NCBI GenBank assembly: GCA_902596585.1
Contig: CACJUL010000008.1
Span: 1-47,755, forward strand
Length of the DNA stretch: 47,755 nt
Direction: 5' to 3'
DNA from: an uncultured Prochlorococcus sp.
Lineage (GTDB): Bacteria; Cyanobacteriota; Cyanobacteriia; PCC-6307; Cyanobiaceae
Each line of letters begins with the position of its first letter. Position 1 is the first letter of the stretch. Shown here piece after piece: positions 39,026 through 47,384 of the stretch. The translations under genes were made by a program, and so were the position numbers. A model generated the notes under the pieces. That model had not been told where the DNA came from and searched no databases. It was given only the letters and a program-made list of their open reading frames with translations.

Positions 39026-40234
39026 TTAAAGATATTGTTTTATACCAGAACCAATTTTGTGCGCTAAATCGACAGGTACTGCGTTTCCTATTTGTTTATA
39101 CATACTGCCAATGGCACCCTCAAAAACAAAGTCATCTGGAAAAGTTTGGAGGATTGCACACTCTCTTACACTCATTCTTCTTTTTCTATTTGGGTGAATT
39201 TCAGGTCCAGTCGCAGTAATTGTATCGCTTGGCTCCTCCCAATTATTAATACGTAATGATTGTTCAAAAACAATAGTTTTTTCTTCAAGTTCAGTTACTT
39301 GTTTATCGTATGTATCATCAAATTTTAATAATTTTTTTAATACCATCCAATCATCAGGATTAGGAATACAACCAGAGTTATTATCTTTTCTAAACCAATG
39401 ACCTGCCGTATGAGCATAACCAAAATATTCATCTATTTTTTTAGTTGACCATCCACTATCTTTTCTCCACTTTTTTAGATAATCACAAATATCAAACTGA
39501 TTTACTTTATGTTTTCTTCCCCAAAACTTATCGCTTACATTGGTTCTTGCGACGTGATTATAAATAGTTTTGTTGCCTAACTTAAAGGGTTTATCCCTTG
39601 TTCTTATATTCGCTAAGTGTTTAAGAACTTCTTGTGTTGTTACGTAGGGTTTCAATATGGGGTTAAATAAATCATTCTTTAGACCATGGCTGTATTTAGG
39701 AAAGGGGTTTTCTTTGCCAATTCTGTTGCCAATAATAAATACTCTTTCTCTGTGTTGGGGAATTCCATAATCACTCGCCATTAAAAGTCTGTAGTCAACC
39801 TTGTAGCCTATATTTTCGAAATCCCTCAAAATCATCTCAATGACATTTCCTTTTTCTAAAGAAAGAAGACCTTTTACATTCTCTGCAACAAAAAACTTTG
39901 GTTTTTTATCTTTAAGAATCCTCAACATCTCTAGATATAAAAAATTTCTCTCATCTTTCATGCTTCTCTTAGTATTTGCTACAGAAAAACCTTGACAAGG
40001 AAATCCGCCTAAAAGTACGTCAAAGTTTGATGGTATTTCTTTACTTGGTATTTTTGTGATGTCCCCTAGAACTATATGATTACCAATATTTCTCGAATAA
40101 GTCTTTACGGAATCAGCATTAAAATCATTTGCCCATAAGATATCAAAACCAGCATGCTTAAAACCTAAATCTAATCCTCCGCATCCAGAAAATAGTCCAA
40201 CAACAGAAGGTTGTTTTTCTGAAGATCTTTTCAT
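39026..40234 (-). CDS. DNA (cytosine-5) methyltransferase
   Basis: 402 residues. Transfers methyl from SAM to cytosine C5. Motif I VVGLFSGCGGLDLGFKHAGF (residues 11-30), motif IV GGFPCQGFSVAN with nucleophile Cys80, motif VI AENVKGLL, motif VIII QHRERVFIIG, motif IX MSVRECAILQTFPDDFVF and motif X QIGNAVPVDLA are all present and in order. The target-recognition region (~200-330) contains AHTAGHWFRKDNNSGCIPNP and DDWMVLKKLLKFDDTYD. Partner endonuclease lies downstream. No other cytosine methyltransferase is in the window. Likely horizontally acquired, inferred from cassette nature and position. Confidence 0.93.
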   Translation of the reverse strand: MKRSSEKQPSVVGLFSGCGGLDLGFKHAGFDILWANDFNADSVKTYSRNIGNHIVLGDITKIPSKEIPSNFDVLLGGFPCQGFSVANTKRSMKDERNFLYLEMLRILKDKKPKFFVAENVKGLLSLEKGNVIEMILRDFENIGYKVDYRLLMASDYGIPQHRERVFIIGNRIGKENPFPKYSHGLKNDLFNPILKPYVTTQEVLKHLANIRTRDKPFKLGNKTIYNHVARTNVSDKFWGRKHKVNQFDICDYLKKWRKDSGWSTKKIDEYFGYAHTAGHWFRKDNNSGCIPNPDDWMVLKKLLKFDDTYDKQVTELEEKTIVFEQSLRINNWEEPSDTITATGPEIHPNRKRRMSVRECAILQTFPDDFVFEGAIGSMYKQIGNAVPVDLAHKIGSGIKQYL

Positions 40235-40372
40235 AATTATTTGCTTCGACCTTAGATAAAAAATTAAGTGATCTAAATATAACCTCTAATAAAAAAACAA
40301 CATATAAAATTTACTTTTAATTTGTCTTGGTACTTTAACTTTATAGAAAATTTTAATTTTTTATCCAGATAT

Positions 40373-40912
40373 CTATATTTCTAGAAGCCCCTTTGGGGGA
40401 TCGATAATAAGAAAATTATTTTTTATATCAACTACTGGCACTATTTCTTTAACAAAGGGTATTAGCACTTTTTTTTGATTTTTAAATAGTTCAATAATAA
40501 GTAAATTATTCTTTTCATTCTCCAAGTCAAGAACTTTTCCAATTATTTTTAATTCATCATTTTCTAAAATCTTGACTTGTAAATTAATAAGCTCCAACAA
40601 GTGAAATTCTTCTTTTTTTAACTTTGGAAGTTGATTGGTTTCTACAAGAATTTTATAATTTTTAAGTTGCTCTGCATTATTTCTAGTAGTTATTCCTTCA
40701 AACTTGATGATGAAGGTTTCTTTCCCAGGTTGTTTGTAGCCAGAGATAAGTTTAATTTTTGCAGGGGGTTCATTGTCTTTTTGCAACCATCTTATTCCAG
40801 GCTTTAAAAATCTTTCTTCAAAATCACTAAGAGATTTAACCTTTACTTGGCCATTAATTCCATGACATGATGTTATTAATCCAACAATCAACCATTCATT
40901 TTTATTTATCAT
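40373..40912 (-). CDS. rimM: 16S rRNA processing protein RimM
   Basis: 179 residues. It binds the 30S head (ribosomal protein S19) during maturation. N-terminal RimM domain: [37 protein letters not shown] and [20 protein letters not shown]; a linker leads to a PRC-barrel: [39 protein letters not shown]. Ends in [13 protein letters not shown], a usual RimM C terminus. Divergent from the ndhS-like gene with a 24-base gap. The 138-base gap to the methyltransferase shows nothing notable. Confidence 0.94.
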   Translation of the reverse strand: MINKNEWLIVGLITSCHGINGQVKVKSLSDFEERFLKPGIRWLQKDNEPPAKIKLISGYKQPGKETFIIKFEGITTRNNAEQLKNYKILVETNQLPKLKKEEFHLLELINLQVKILENDELKIIGKVLDLENEKNNLLIIELFKNQKKVLIPFVKEIVPVVDIKNNFLIIDPPKGLLEI

Positions 40913-40936
40913 ATATTGTATTAAGTAAAGTACTTT

Positions 40937-41122
40937 ATGGAATCATCGACTAAACCTATACTCCCTGGTTCTTTTGTAGTTGTAAAAGATAGTAATTCTA
41001 TATATAGGGGATATAAAGGCTTTGTACAAAGAGTGACAAAAAAAAGAGCTGCTGTTCTATTTGAAGGAGGTAATTGGGATAAACTCATTACTTTTCAGCT
41101 AACTAATTTAGAAATAGTATAA
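40937..41122 (+). CDS. ndhS: NDH-1 subunit NdhS-like protein
   Basis: 61 residues. An SH3-like fold: [53 protein letters not shown]. This matches the cyanobacterial NdhS family (formerly DUF3252), which forms the ferredoxin-docking site of the photosynthetic NDH-1 complex. No transit or signal sequence. It overlaps nothing and ends 3 bases before the convergent rnc stop. The family match is by memory of the FEGGNWDKL signature. Confidence 0.78.
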   Translation: MESSTKPILPGSFVVVKDSNSIYRGYKGFVQRVTKKRAAVLFEGGNWDKLITFQLTNLEIV

Positions 41123-41125
41123 AAA

Positions 41126-41875
41126 TTAGATCTTACCAATAGTTATAAATTTTTCTATTAAAACTCTAGCCGCATTTGTTTCGGCTTGTTTATGAGATTT
41201 GCCCACTGCAGAGGATTCTTTTATCCCTTCGATGAAAATATTGCAGAAAAATCTTTTAGGATCTCCATTGATTTTAGAAACTTCGATGATTTCATAGACT
41301 GGCAAATCAAAACCTTTACTTTGACACCACTCTTGTAAGACCGTCTTAGATTTGAATTTATAAGGAGCCTTTAAAATTATTTCTGAATCTTCTTCCCAAA
41401 TATCATCTAGCCATAGATTTATTTCATTAATTGAGTTAAAGCACTTATAAAGTGCACCGATTAAAGCTTCTGTAGCTTCTCCAATAATTGTGTTTTTTGA
41501 ATTTTCATCACCAAGAGCTTTAGGTCCTTTAATTATTAATTTTTCTATTCCAATTGATTTTCCTAATTTAGTTAACCATTCATCACTGACAATTTGAGCT
41601 CTTAGCTCTGATCTCTCGCCTACACTCATTTGAGGATATTTTTTTTCAATAAAGTTTGATGCAGCTAATCTGAGTACTGCATCTCCAAAGAATTCTAATT
41701 TTTCGTAATTTATTATTTTGTCATCTGAAGAATGAATTAATGCCTGATGAAAATCTTGAATCACTGAAATATTCTTTGTTCTAATTATTTCAGAAAATCT
41801 CTTAGATCTAATTTTTAAAGATTTTAAAAAAGTAATTATTTGATTAATTCTCGTTTCGTTTATCCTATTTGTCAT
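41126..41875 (-). CDS. rnc: Ribonuclease III
   Basis: 249 residues. It cuts double-stranded RNA, including rRNA precursors. The nuclease signature is EKLEFFGDAVLRLAASNFI (residues ~59-77), with the second acidic site in IGEATEALIGALYK. The C-terminal double-stranded RNA-binding domain has SKTVLQEWCQSKGFDLPVYE and AVGKSHKQAETNAARVLIEK. The signature has Phe for the usual Leu (EFFGD). It precedes the RNase P RNA gene on the minus strand. Confidence 0.94.
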   Translation of the reverse strand: MTNRINETRINQIITFLKSLKIRSKRFSEIIRTKNISVIQDFHQALIHSSDDKIINYEKLEFFGDAVLRLAASNFIEKKYPQMSVGERSELRAQIVSDEWLTKLGKSIGIEKLIIKGPKALGDENSKNTIIGEATEALIGALYKCFNSINEINLWLDDIWEEDSEIILKAPYKFKSKTVLQEWCQSKGFDLPVYEIIEVSKINGDPKRFFCNIFIEGIKESSAVGKSHKQAETNAARVLIEKFITIGKI

Positions 41876-41900
41876 ATGATTTAATTAATCGCAACATTTA

Positions 41901-42276
41901 GAAAGCAGGTCATAAGCCGGGTTCTGTTCATCTTTTATGAGATGGGCAATCATCTATCTAGGGCTGGAATTACTTCACAGTCTCAAGCGGCGCTTATAAG
42001 TAGATCATGCAGTGGTCATAGATCTTCTTAGCCTTGCTCCCAGCCGGGGTTTACCTAGCCAACACCTCTCAATGTTGCTGGTGCGCTCTTACCGCACCCT
42101 TGCACCCTTGCCATACATGAAGTATTAGGCGGTATGTTTCTGTGGCACTATCCTCACGGTTACCCGCACTGGGAATTACCCAGCAAGCCTGACCACGTGG
42201 GAGCCCGGACTTTCCTCAAAAAAGTTTTATTTTGTTTCCAAAATAAAACTTTTTTGCGATTACCTCTCCTGCTTTC
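41901..42276 (-). ncRNA. rnpB: RNase P RNA (bacterial type A)
   Basis: The minus strand carries the conserved 5' core gaggaaagtccgggctcc, the middle region with the gccgcttgagactgtgaagt type segment, and the 3' core cagaacccggcttatgacc. P1 is formed by GAAAGCAGG (42276-42268) and CCTGCTTTC (41909-41901), which sets the ends and a length near 376. A P3-position stem of 17 perfect A/U-rich pairs (arms 42218-42234 and 42239-42255) is capped by a GAAA tetraloop. It is the catalytic RNA that trims tRNA 5' ends. Exact ends may differ by a few bases. Confidence 0.95.
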
Positions 42277-42280
42277 ATTT

Positions 42281-42291
42281 AGCATAATGCT
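42281..42291 (-). promoter_or_regulatory. Candidate -10 region for rnpB
   Basis: The palindrome AGCATAATGCT lies 5-15 bases before the rnpB 5' end; on the minus strand it offers TATGCT or CATTAT as a -10. It also lies just before tRNA-Arg on the other strand. Confidence 0.3.
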
Positions 42292-42314
42292 TATTACTCC
42301 AAAAATCATCTATT

Positions 42315-42388
<74 letters not shown>

Positions 42389-42466
42389 TTAAAGTAATAA
42401 ACTATATGTAGTATATGTGCAAAGTTTCTACTCTCTAGCTAGCGTATAGATAGTAATAAATCTTTT

Positions 42467-42799
42467 ATGGCTAAGCTGCATGATATGCGTTTAAAACTCT
42501 TAATTCAACAAGAGCACGAACGTATTTCTAAATCCCAACCTAATGATTTAGATCTTTCAATAGTTCAAGCAAGATGTTTATGTTGGCTTGCTTTATTGGC
42601 AGAAGCTCATGAAGACCAGGCAAATGATGCTGAAAAAAGAGGAGATGCTGAACAGGCAATGGGATGGTTCGCTGATTCAATGAGATTAAGAGATGTCATT
42701 AACTTGGTAACAAGTATTGAGATACCTTTGCCTGATAGTCCAGATACACTTGATGAAAATGACGAATTATTGGATGGCCCAACAATTATGCCCAAATAG
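42467..42799 (+). CDS. Conserved picocyanobacterial protein, unknown function
   Basis: 110 residues, mainly helical: MRLKLLIQQEHERISKSQPN, LSIVQARCLCWLALLAEAHE and RGDAEQAMGWFADSMRLRDV. The middle has a TPR-like look but only one unit. An acidic C-terminal tail follows. No signal peptide or membrane span. It precedes another unknown gene by 32 bases on the same strand, so they may share a transcript. I do not recognise a family. Confidence 0.7.
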   Translation: MAKLHDMRLKLLIQQEHERISKSQPNDLDLSIVQARCLCWLALLAEAHEDQANDAEKRGDAEQAMGWFADSMRLRDVINLVTSIEIPLPDSPDTLDENDELLDGPTIMPK

Positions 42800-42831
42800 T
42801 GAGATGATATAGGAAGAGTTATTTTTTTCTT

Positions 42832-43281
42832 TTGACAGAAGAACCTTGTCAATGCTCAGATTGTCAGAGATTTTATAAAGAGCATGACCGTCTGATTAGA
42901 GAATTTCCTACTTTTAAACAGCAACAGGAATTAAACTGGGCATCAATCCAATCTTTCAGAACCCTTTGTAGTAAGGTTACAAATGAATTGCAGAGAGAAC
43001 TATCTGAAAGAGAATCTAATGAAGATTCAAATTTAGATGATAAACATATTTCTGATGCGGAAATCACTGAAGCATTAGATGAACTTGAAAGTGTCAATGC
43101 TTATTTATATTCCATTGAAGCATTAATGGAAAGAATATTTGATACGAAATTTCCAAATAATATTGAATCAAAATTTAAAGAAATTGCGAATGAATTGGCT
43201 CCAGACCCATTAAACATAGATAGGTTAATCTTGAACAGATTATTTCATCAAACTCCTGATTTTCCAGATAAAAAATATTAA
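42832..43281 (+). CDS. Conserved unknown protein with CxCxxC motif
   Basis: 149 residues from a TTG start; there is no usable ATG before the conserved-looking part. Near the N terminus is EEPCQCSDCQRF, a short Cys cluster that could bind zinc. The rest is helical and acidic (ISDAEITEALDELESVNAYL, LYSIEALMERIFDTKFPNNI), with a coiled-coil look. Its end overlaps convergent glgP by 4 bases. No family recognised. Confidence 0.65.
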   Translation: MTEEPCQCSDCQRFYKEHDRLIREFPTFKQQQELNWASIQSFRTLCSKVTNELQRELSERESNEDSNLDDKHISDAEITEALDELESVNAYLYSIEALMERIFDTKFPNNIESKFKEIANELAPDPLNIDRLILNRLFHQTPDFPDKKY

Positions 43282-45842
43282 TTAGTTAATTCTTCAACAT
43301 CGCAAGTAATTTCTACTGGCATTGGAGAAACTTTCCAAATTGATTTGCAGTACTCTCTAATAGATCTATCTGATGAAAAATATCCAGATCTTGCGGTATT
43401 TAATAATGCCATTTTATTCCAAGATTTTTTATTATTCCAGCATTTACTAACCTCATCCTGTTTAATTAAATAGTCTTCAAAGTCAGCCATAACAAAAAAG
43501 GGGTCATGTCCAGTCAAGCTATTTAATAAAGGTTTAAATAATTCTTTATCCCCATTGCTAAAGTGACCAATTTCAACTAAACGTATTACTTCTTTTAATT
43601 CTGGACATTGATCAATAAAAGTTTTGGGCGAGTAATTATTATTTTTTAAATCCATAATTTCTCTCTCTGTTTTTCCAAAAAGAAAGAAGTTTTCTTTCTT
43701 TACAAGGTCTCTTAATTCAACATTAGCTCCATCTAAGGTACCAATAGTTAATGCCCCATTCATGGCAAACTTCATATTTCCAGTTCCAGATGCTTCTTTC
43801 CCGGCAGTTGAGATTTGTTCTGAAAGATCCGTCGCAGGATAAACTATTTCTCCAAGTTTTACATTATAGTCTGGTAAAAAAACAACCCTTAAGAGACCAT
43901 CCATATCCGGATCAGAATTAACTACATCAGCAATGCCATTGATGAAACGAATCATCAGTTTTGCCATAAAATAACCTGGGGCAGCTTTACCTCCAAATAT
44001 TATTGTTCTTGGCACTTTGTTATTATTTGTACCATTCTTGATCCTTAGATACTGAGCAATAATCTGTAAAGCATTTAAGTGTTGCCTTTTATATTGATGA
44101 ATTCTTTTTACTTGAACATCAAATAAACTTGATGGATCAACAAGAATACCTGTTTTTGAATGGATATAATTGGCTAATTTTCTCTTGCCGTTTAATTTAG
44201 TTTCCTCAAATTTTTGTAAAAAATTTGTGTCGTCTTTCTTTTCCTCTAGTTTTTTTAGAAGTTCCATATTGGTTATCCAATCAGGACCAACTTCTTTTTC
44301 TAAGAGGTTAGATAAAGATGGGTTTGAGAGTGCTACCCACCTTCTAGGTGTAACTCCGTTAGTAACATTTGTAAATTTTTTAGGCCATAGTTTGGCAAAT
44401 TCAGGAAGAAGTTGCCTCTTGATTAAATCTGAGTGGAGAGCAGCTACCCCATTTATATGATGTGCTCCAATCGTAGCCAAGTGGGCCATTCTTACTGATT
44501 TAGATCCTTCTTCATCAATTATTGATAGTTTTTGCAAAATTTTGTCATCACCAGGATAACGAAGTCTTAATTGTTGTAGAAATCTCCAATTAATTTCATA
44601 AATAATTTCTAGATGTCTTGGAAGTAGATCATTAAATAGATTTAAATCCCATTTTTCAAGTGCTTCTGGCAGTAAAGTGTGGTTGGTATAAGCAACTGAA
44701 GAGGTTGTAATGTTCCAAGCTTTATCCCAACCTATTTGATATTGGTCAATTAAAAGTCTCATTAATTCTGCTACTGCAATAGCTGGATGAGTATCATTTA
44801 ATTGAACTGTCCAATGTTTTGGAAATTCTGTTATTGGTATTGATCTTTTTTCAAGACTTCTCAACATATCTTGGAGAGAACAACTTACGAAGAAGTGTTG
44901 TTGTTTAAGTCTTAATCTTCTACCTTCATCAGTTCCATCATTGGGATATAAAACTTTTGAAAGTGTTTCAGATGCAACTTTTTCTTCAACTGCTCCGTAA
45001 TAATCACCAATATTGAAGGCATAAAAGTCAAAACTTTCTGTTGCGTCGGCTCTCCATAATCTTAGTCTATCGCATGTGTTTACTCTGTATCCTAATACTG
45101 GAACATCATGAGGTACTCCAATAGCATGTTCTGAAGGTATCCATCTCGACCTGTAGTTACCTTTATCGTCTCTGTAACTTTCAGTTCTACCACCAAATCC
45201 AACAAAACATGATTCGTCAGGTTGTGGAAGTTCCCATGGCCATCCACCTTTTAACCATTTATCAGTTACTTCAACTTGCCAACCATCTCTGATTAATTGA
45301 TTGAATATGCCAAATTCGTATCTAATACCATAACCAACAGCTGGAACTTGTAGAGATGCTAATGATTCCATGTAACAAGCTGCAAGTCTGCCCAGTCCAC
45401 CATTACCTAATCCAGGCTCCTCTTCAACTTCAAGAATTGTTGACAATGATTCAATGCCAAATCTCTTTAAAGCTTCTTCTGCTTCTTGAGTTATTCCAAG
45501 ATTTAAGAGATTATTACTTAACTGAGGGCCTATTAAAAATTCTGCTGATAAATAAGCGACTGTCTTTTGTGGTTTTTTTCTTATAACTTCTTGACTGGCT
45601 AAATATCTTGTCATTAGCCTATCTTTCACTGCGTAACTTAAAGCCATATACAAGTCATGAGGACTTGCAGAAGTTGCTAATTTTCCAAGCGTATAGAAGA
45701 GATGAGCTGTCATTCCTTGGAAAACCGCATCAGAATCCATGCCAGCTTTCTCAGGATCTAAGTAGCAACCTGGGGTTGGCAAACGTAGATCAAAGGGTTC
45801 GTTGGAATTCATTGGATTGGTCATATAACAGACAATAGCCAT
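43278..45842 (-). CDS. glgP: Glycogen phosphorylase
   Basis: Up to 854 residues; a start at the internal ATG 45824 (MTNPMNS) would give 848. It releases glucose-1-phosphate from glycogen, using pyridoxal phosphate. Seen: AYLSAEFLIGPQLSNNLLNL, EEPGLGNGGLGRLAACYMES, YGIRYEFGIFNQLIRDGWQ, QLNDTHPAIAVAELMRLLID, FTNVTNGVTPRRWVALSNPS, VQVKRIHQYKRQHLNALQII, and the PLP-site segment EQISTAGKEASGTGNMKFAM. It is full length. Divergent from the antiporter gene. Confidence 0.97.
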   Translation of the reverse strand: MAIVCYMTNPMNSNEPFDLRLPTPGCYLDPEKAGMDSDAVFQGMTAHLFYTLGKLATSASPHDLYMALSYAVKDRLMTRYLASQEVIRKKPQKTVAYLSAEFLIGPQLSNNLLNLGITQEAEEALKRFGIESLSTILEVEEEPGLGNGGLGRLAACYMESLASLQVPAVGYGIRYEFGIFNQLIRDGWQVEVTDKWLKGGWPWELPQPDESCFVGFGGRTESYRDDKGNYRSRWIPSEHAIGVPHDVPVLGYRVNTCDRLRLWRADATESFDFYAFNIGDYYGAVEEKVASETLSKVLYPNDGTDEGRRLRLKQQHFFVSCSLQDMLRSLEKRSIPITEFPKHWTVQLNDTHPAIAVAELMRLLIDQYQIGWDKAWNITTSSVAYTNHTLLPEALEKWDLNLFNDLLPRHLEIIYEINWRFLQQLRLRYPGDDKILQKLSIIDEEGSKSVRMAHLATIGAHHINGVAALHSDLIKRQLLPEFAKLWPKKFTNVTNGVTPRRWVALSNPSLSNLLEKEVGPDWITNMELLKKLEEKKDDTNFLQKFEETKLNGKRKLANYIHSKTGILVDPSSLFDVQVKRIHQYKRQHLNALQIIAQYLRIKNGTNNNKVPRTIIFGGKAAPGYFMAKLMIRFINGIADVVNSDPDMDGLLRVVFLPDYNVKLGEIVYPATDLSEQISTAGKEASGTGNMKFAMNGALTIGTLDGANVELRDLVKKENFFLFGKTEREIMDLKNNNYSPKTFIDQCPELKEVIRLVEIGHFSNGDKELFKPLLNSLTGHDPFFVMADFEDYLIKQDEVSKCWNNKKSWNKMALLNTARSGYFSSDRSIREYCKSIWKVSPMPVEITCDVEELTN

Positions 45843-45931
45843 TTTTTCGAAAATTTCTTTGTTGTAACTTCAGATCCACACTTGTTGAGTATTTTTGCTT
45901 TTTTCTTACATATTTCTTAAAGTGGGCCCTC

Positions 45932-45966
45932 AATAAACTATCTTCCAATTAGGTAGTTTATTTTTT
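45932..45966 (+). terminator. Hairpin with T-tract in the antiporter leader
   Basis: AATAAACTATC (45932-45942), 9-base loop, GGTAGTTTATT (45952-45962), then further T residues. The 11-bp stem ends 12 bases before the antiporter ATG. It looks like a plus-strand intrinsic terminator, yet no plus-strand gene lies upstream, so it may be an attenuator or translational control hairpin. Confidence 0.5.
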
Positions 45967-45974
45967 ACTCTTAA

Positions 45975-47342
45975 ATGTACTCTTTACTTGCTGAATTAAG
46001 TGCGCATGATTTAGAAGTTGCTGAAACCTTGATCGGAGTTATAAGGTTTCTACTGATCTTTTTAGCAGCGAGAGCATTAGCAGAAGTATTAGTAAGACTA
46101 AGTTTGCCAACTATTGTAGGTGAGCTTCTTGCAGGCGTTGTAATAGGAGCGTCAGGATTCCATTTATTGATACCGCCCTCAGCTGGAACTGAACTAAATG
46201 AAGGACTCGTAAATGTCATTAGTTCATTAGCTTCAATTCCCCCGGAAGCAGTACCTGATGTTTATTTCGAAAGTTTTCCATCACTCCAAGCAGTAGCAAC
46301 ACTTGGTTTATATGCACTTTTATTTTTAACAGGATTAGAAAGTGAGTTAGAGGAATTAGTAGCTGTCGGTGCGCAGGCTTTTACTGTTGCTATGGCTGGG
46401 GTAATTTTACCGTTTGCATTTGGAACTCTCGGATTAATGTTTATTTTCCAAGTAGATCTTATTCCGGCAGTTTTTGCTGGAGCATCCATGACAGCAACAA
46501 GTATAGGAATTACTGCTAGTGTTTTCGGTGAATTAGGATATTTAAAAACTAGAGAAGGACAGATTGTTATTGGAGCGGCAGTCCTAGATGATATTTTGGG
46601 AATTGTTATTCTTGCAGTTGTTGTAGCTCTTGCTGCAGGAGGGACTTTAGAAATTGCACCTATTATTAAATTAGTTGCAGCAGCAGTTGTATTTGTTATT
46701 GCTGCTATCGCATTAAGTCGGACAGCAGCACCAGGATTTGATTGGTTATTAGATAGGTTGAAAGCCCCTGGAGCTGTAGTAGTAGCATCTTTTGTGATAC
46801 TGGTATTATGTTGTTTTGTAGCAACAGCCATCGGATTAGAAGCAGCTTTAGGTGCATTTGCGGCTGGATTGATTCTTAGTAGTTCTAAAAATAATCATGC
46901 AATACAACAATCTGTTTTACCCTTAGTTTCCTTATTCGCGACTATTTTCTTTGTATTAGTTGGAGCTGGAATGGATCTATCAGTTATCAATCCACTTGAT
47001 CCAACAAGTAGATCAGCTCTTGTAGTTGCAGGATTTTTATTAGTTGTTGCAATTATTGGAAAAATTGCAGCTGGATGGGTATTTTCAAGTGATAAACCTA
47101 CAAATCGATTAGTTGTAGGTTTGGGTATGATGCCTAGGGGAGAAGTTGGTTTGATTTTCCTTGGGCTGGGAACAAGCGCTAAGTTATTAACTCCCTCTCT
47201 TGAAGCAGCTATTTTACTAATGGTTATAGGAACTACTTTTCTTGCGCCCGTTCTCTTGAGAATTGTTTTAAAAGATAAGCCCCCAAATGATGGTAATAAA
47301 ATTTCAGATGATGTTGCTGCTGATCCTGTAGGTCTTCTTTAG
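45975..47342 (+). CDS. CPA2-family monovalent cation/proton antiporter
   Basis: 455 residues with about 12-13 membrane spans. It exchanges Na+ or K+ for protons across the plasma or thylakoid membrane. Seen: FLAARALAEVLVRLSLPTIV, GELLAGVVIGASGF, ALLFLTGLESELEELVAVGA, the central GASMTATSIGITASVFGELG and AAVLDDILGIVIL, with the conserved Asp pair of the ion site. It has no C-terminal regulatory TrkA-N domain, so it is of the short type. A leader hairpin lies just before the ATG. Confidence 0.92.
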   Translation: MYSLLAELSAHDLEVAETLIGVIRFLLIFLAARALAEVLVRLSLPTIVGELLAGVVIGASGFHLLIPPSAGTELNEGLVNVISSLASIPPEAVPDVYFESFPSLQAVATLGLYALLFLTGLESELEELVAVGAQAFTVAMAGVILPFAFGTLGLMFIFQVDLIPAVFAGASMTATSIGITASVFGELGYLKTREGQIVIGAAVLDDILGIVILAVVVALAAGGTLEIAPIIKLVAAAVVFVIAAIALSRTAAPGFDWLLDRLKAPGAVVVASFVILVLCCFVATAIGLEAALGAFAAGLILSSSKNNHAIQQSVLPLVSLFATIFFVLVGAGMDLSVINPLDPTSRSALVVAGFLLVVAIIGKIAAGWVFSSDKPTNRLVVGLGMMPRGEVGLIFLGLGTSAKLLTPSLEAAILLMVIGTTFLAPVLLRIVLKDKPPNDGNKISDDVAADPVGLL

Positions 47343-47384
47343 GAAATAAGTTTATTAGAATTAGTCAAAATAAAATTTCAATAG

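Noticed and set aside
46262-46831. Long minus-strand frame inside the antiporter gene
   Set aside because: Ala/Thr/Pro-rich shadow of the antiporter coding sequence with no independent signal.
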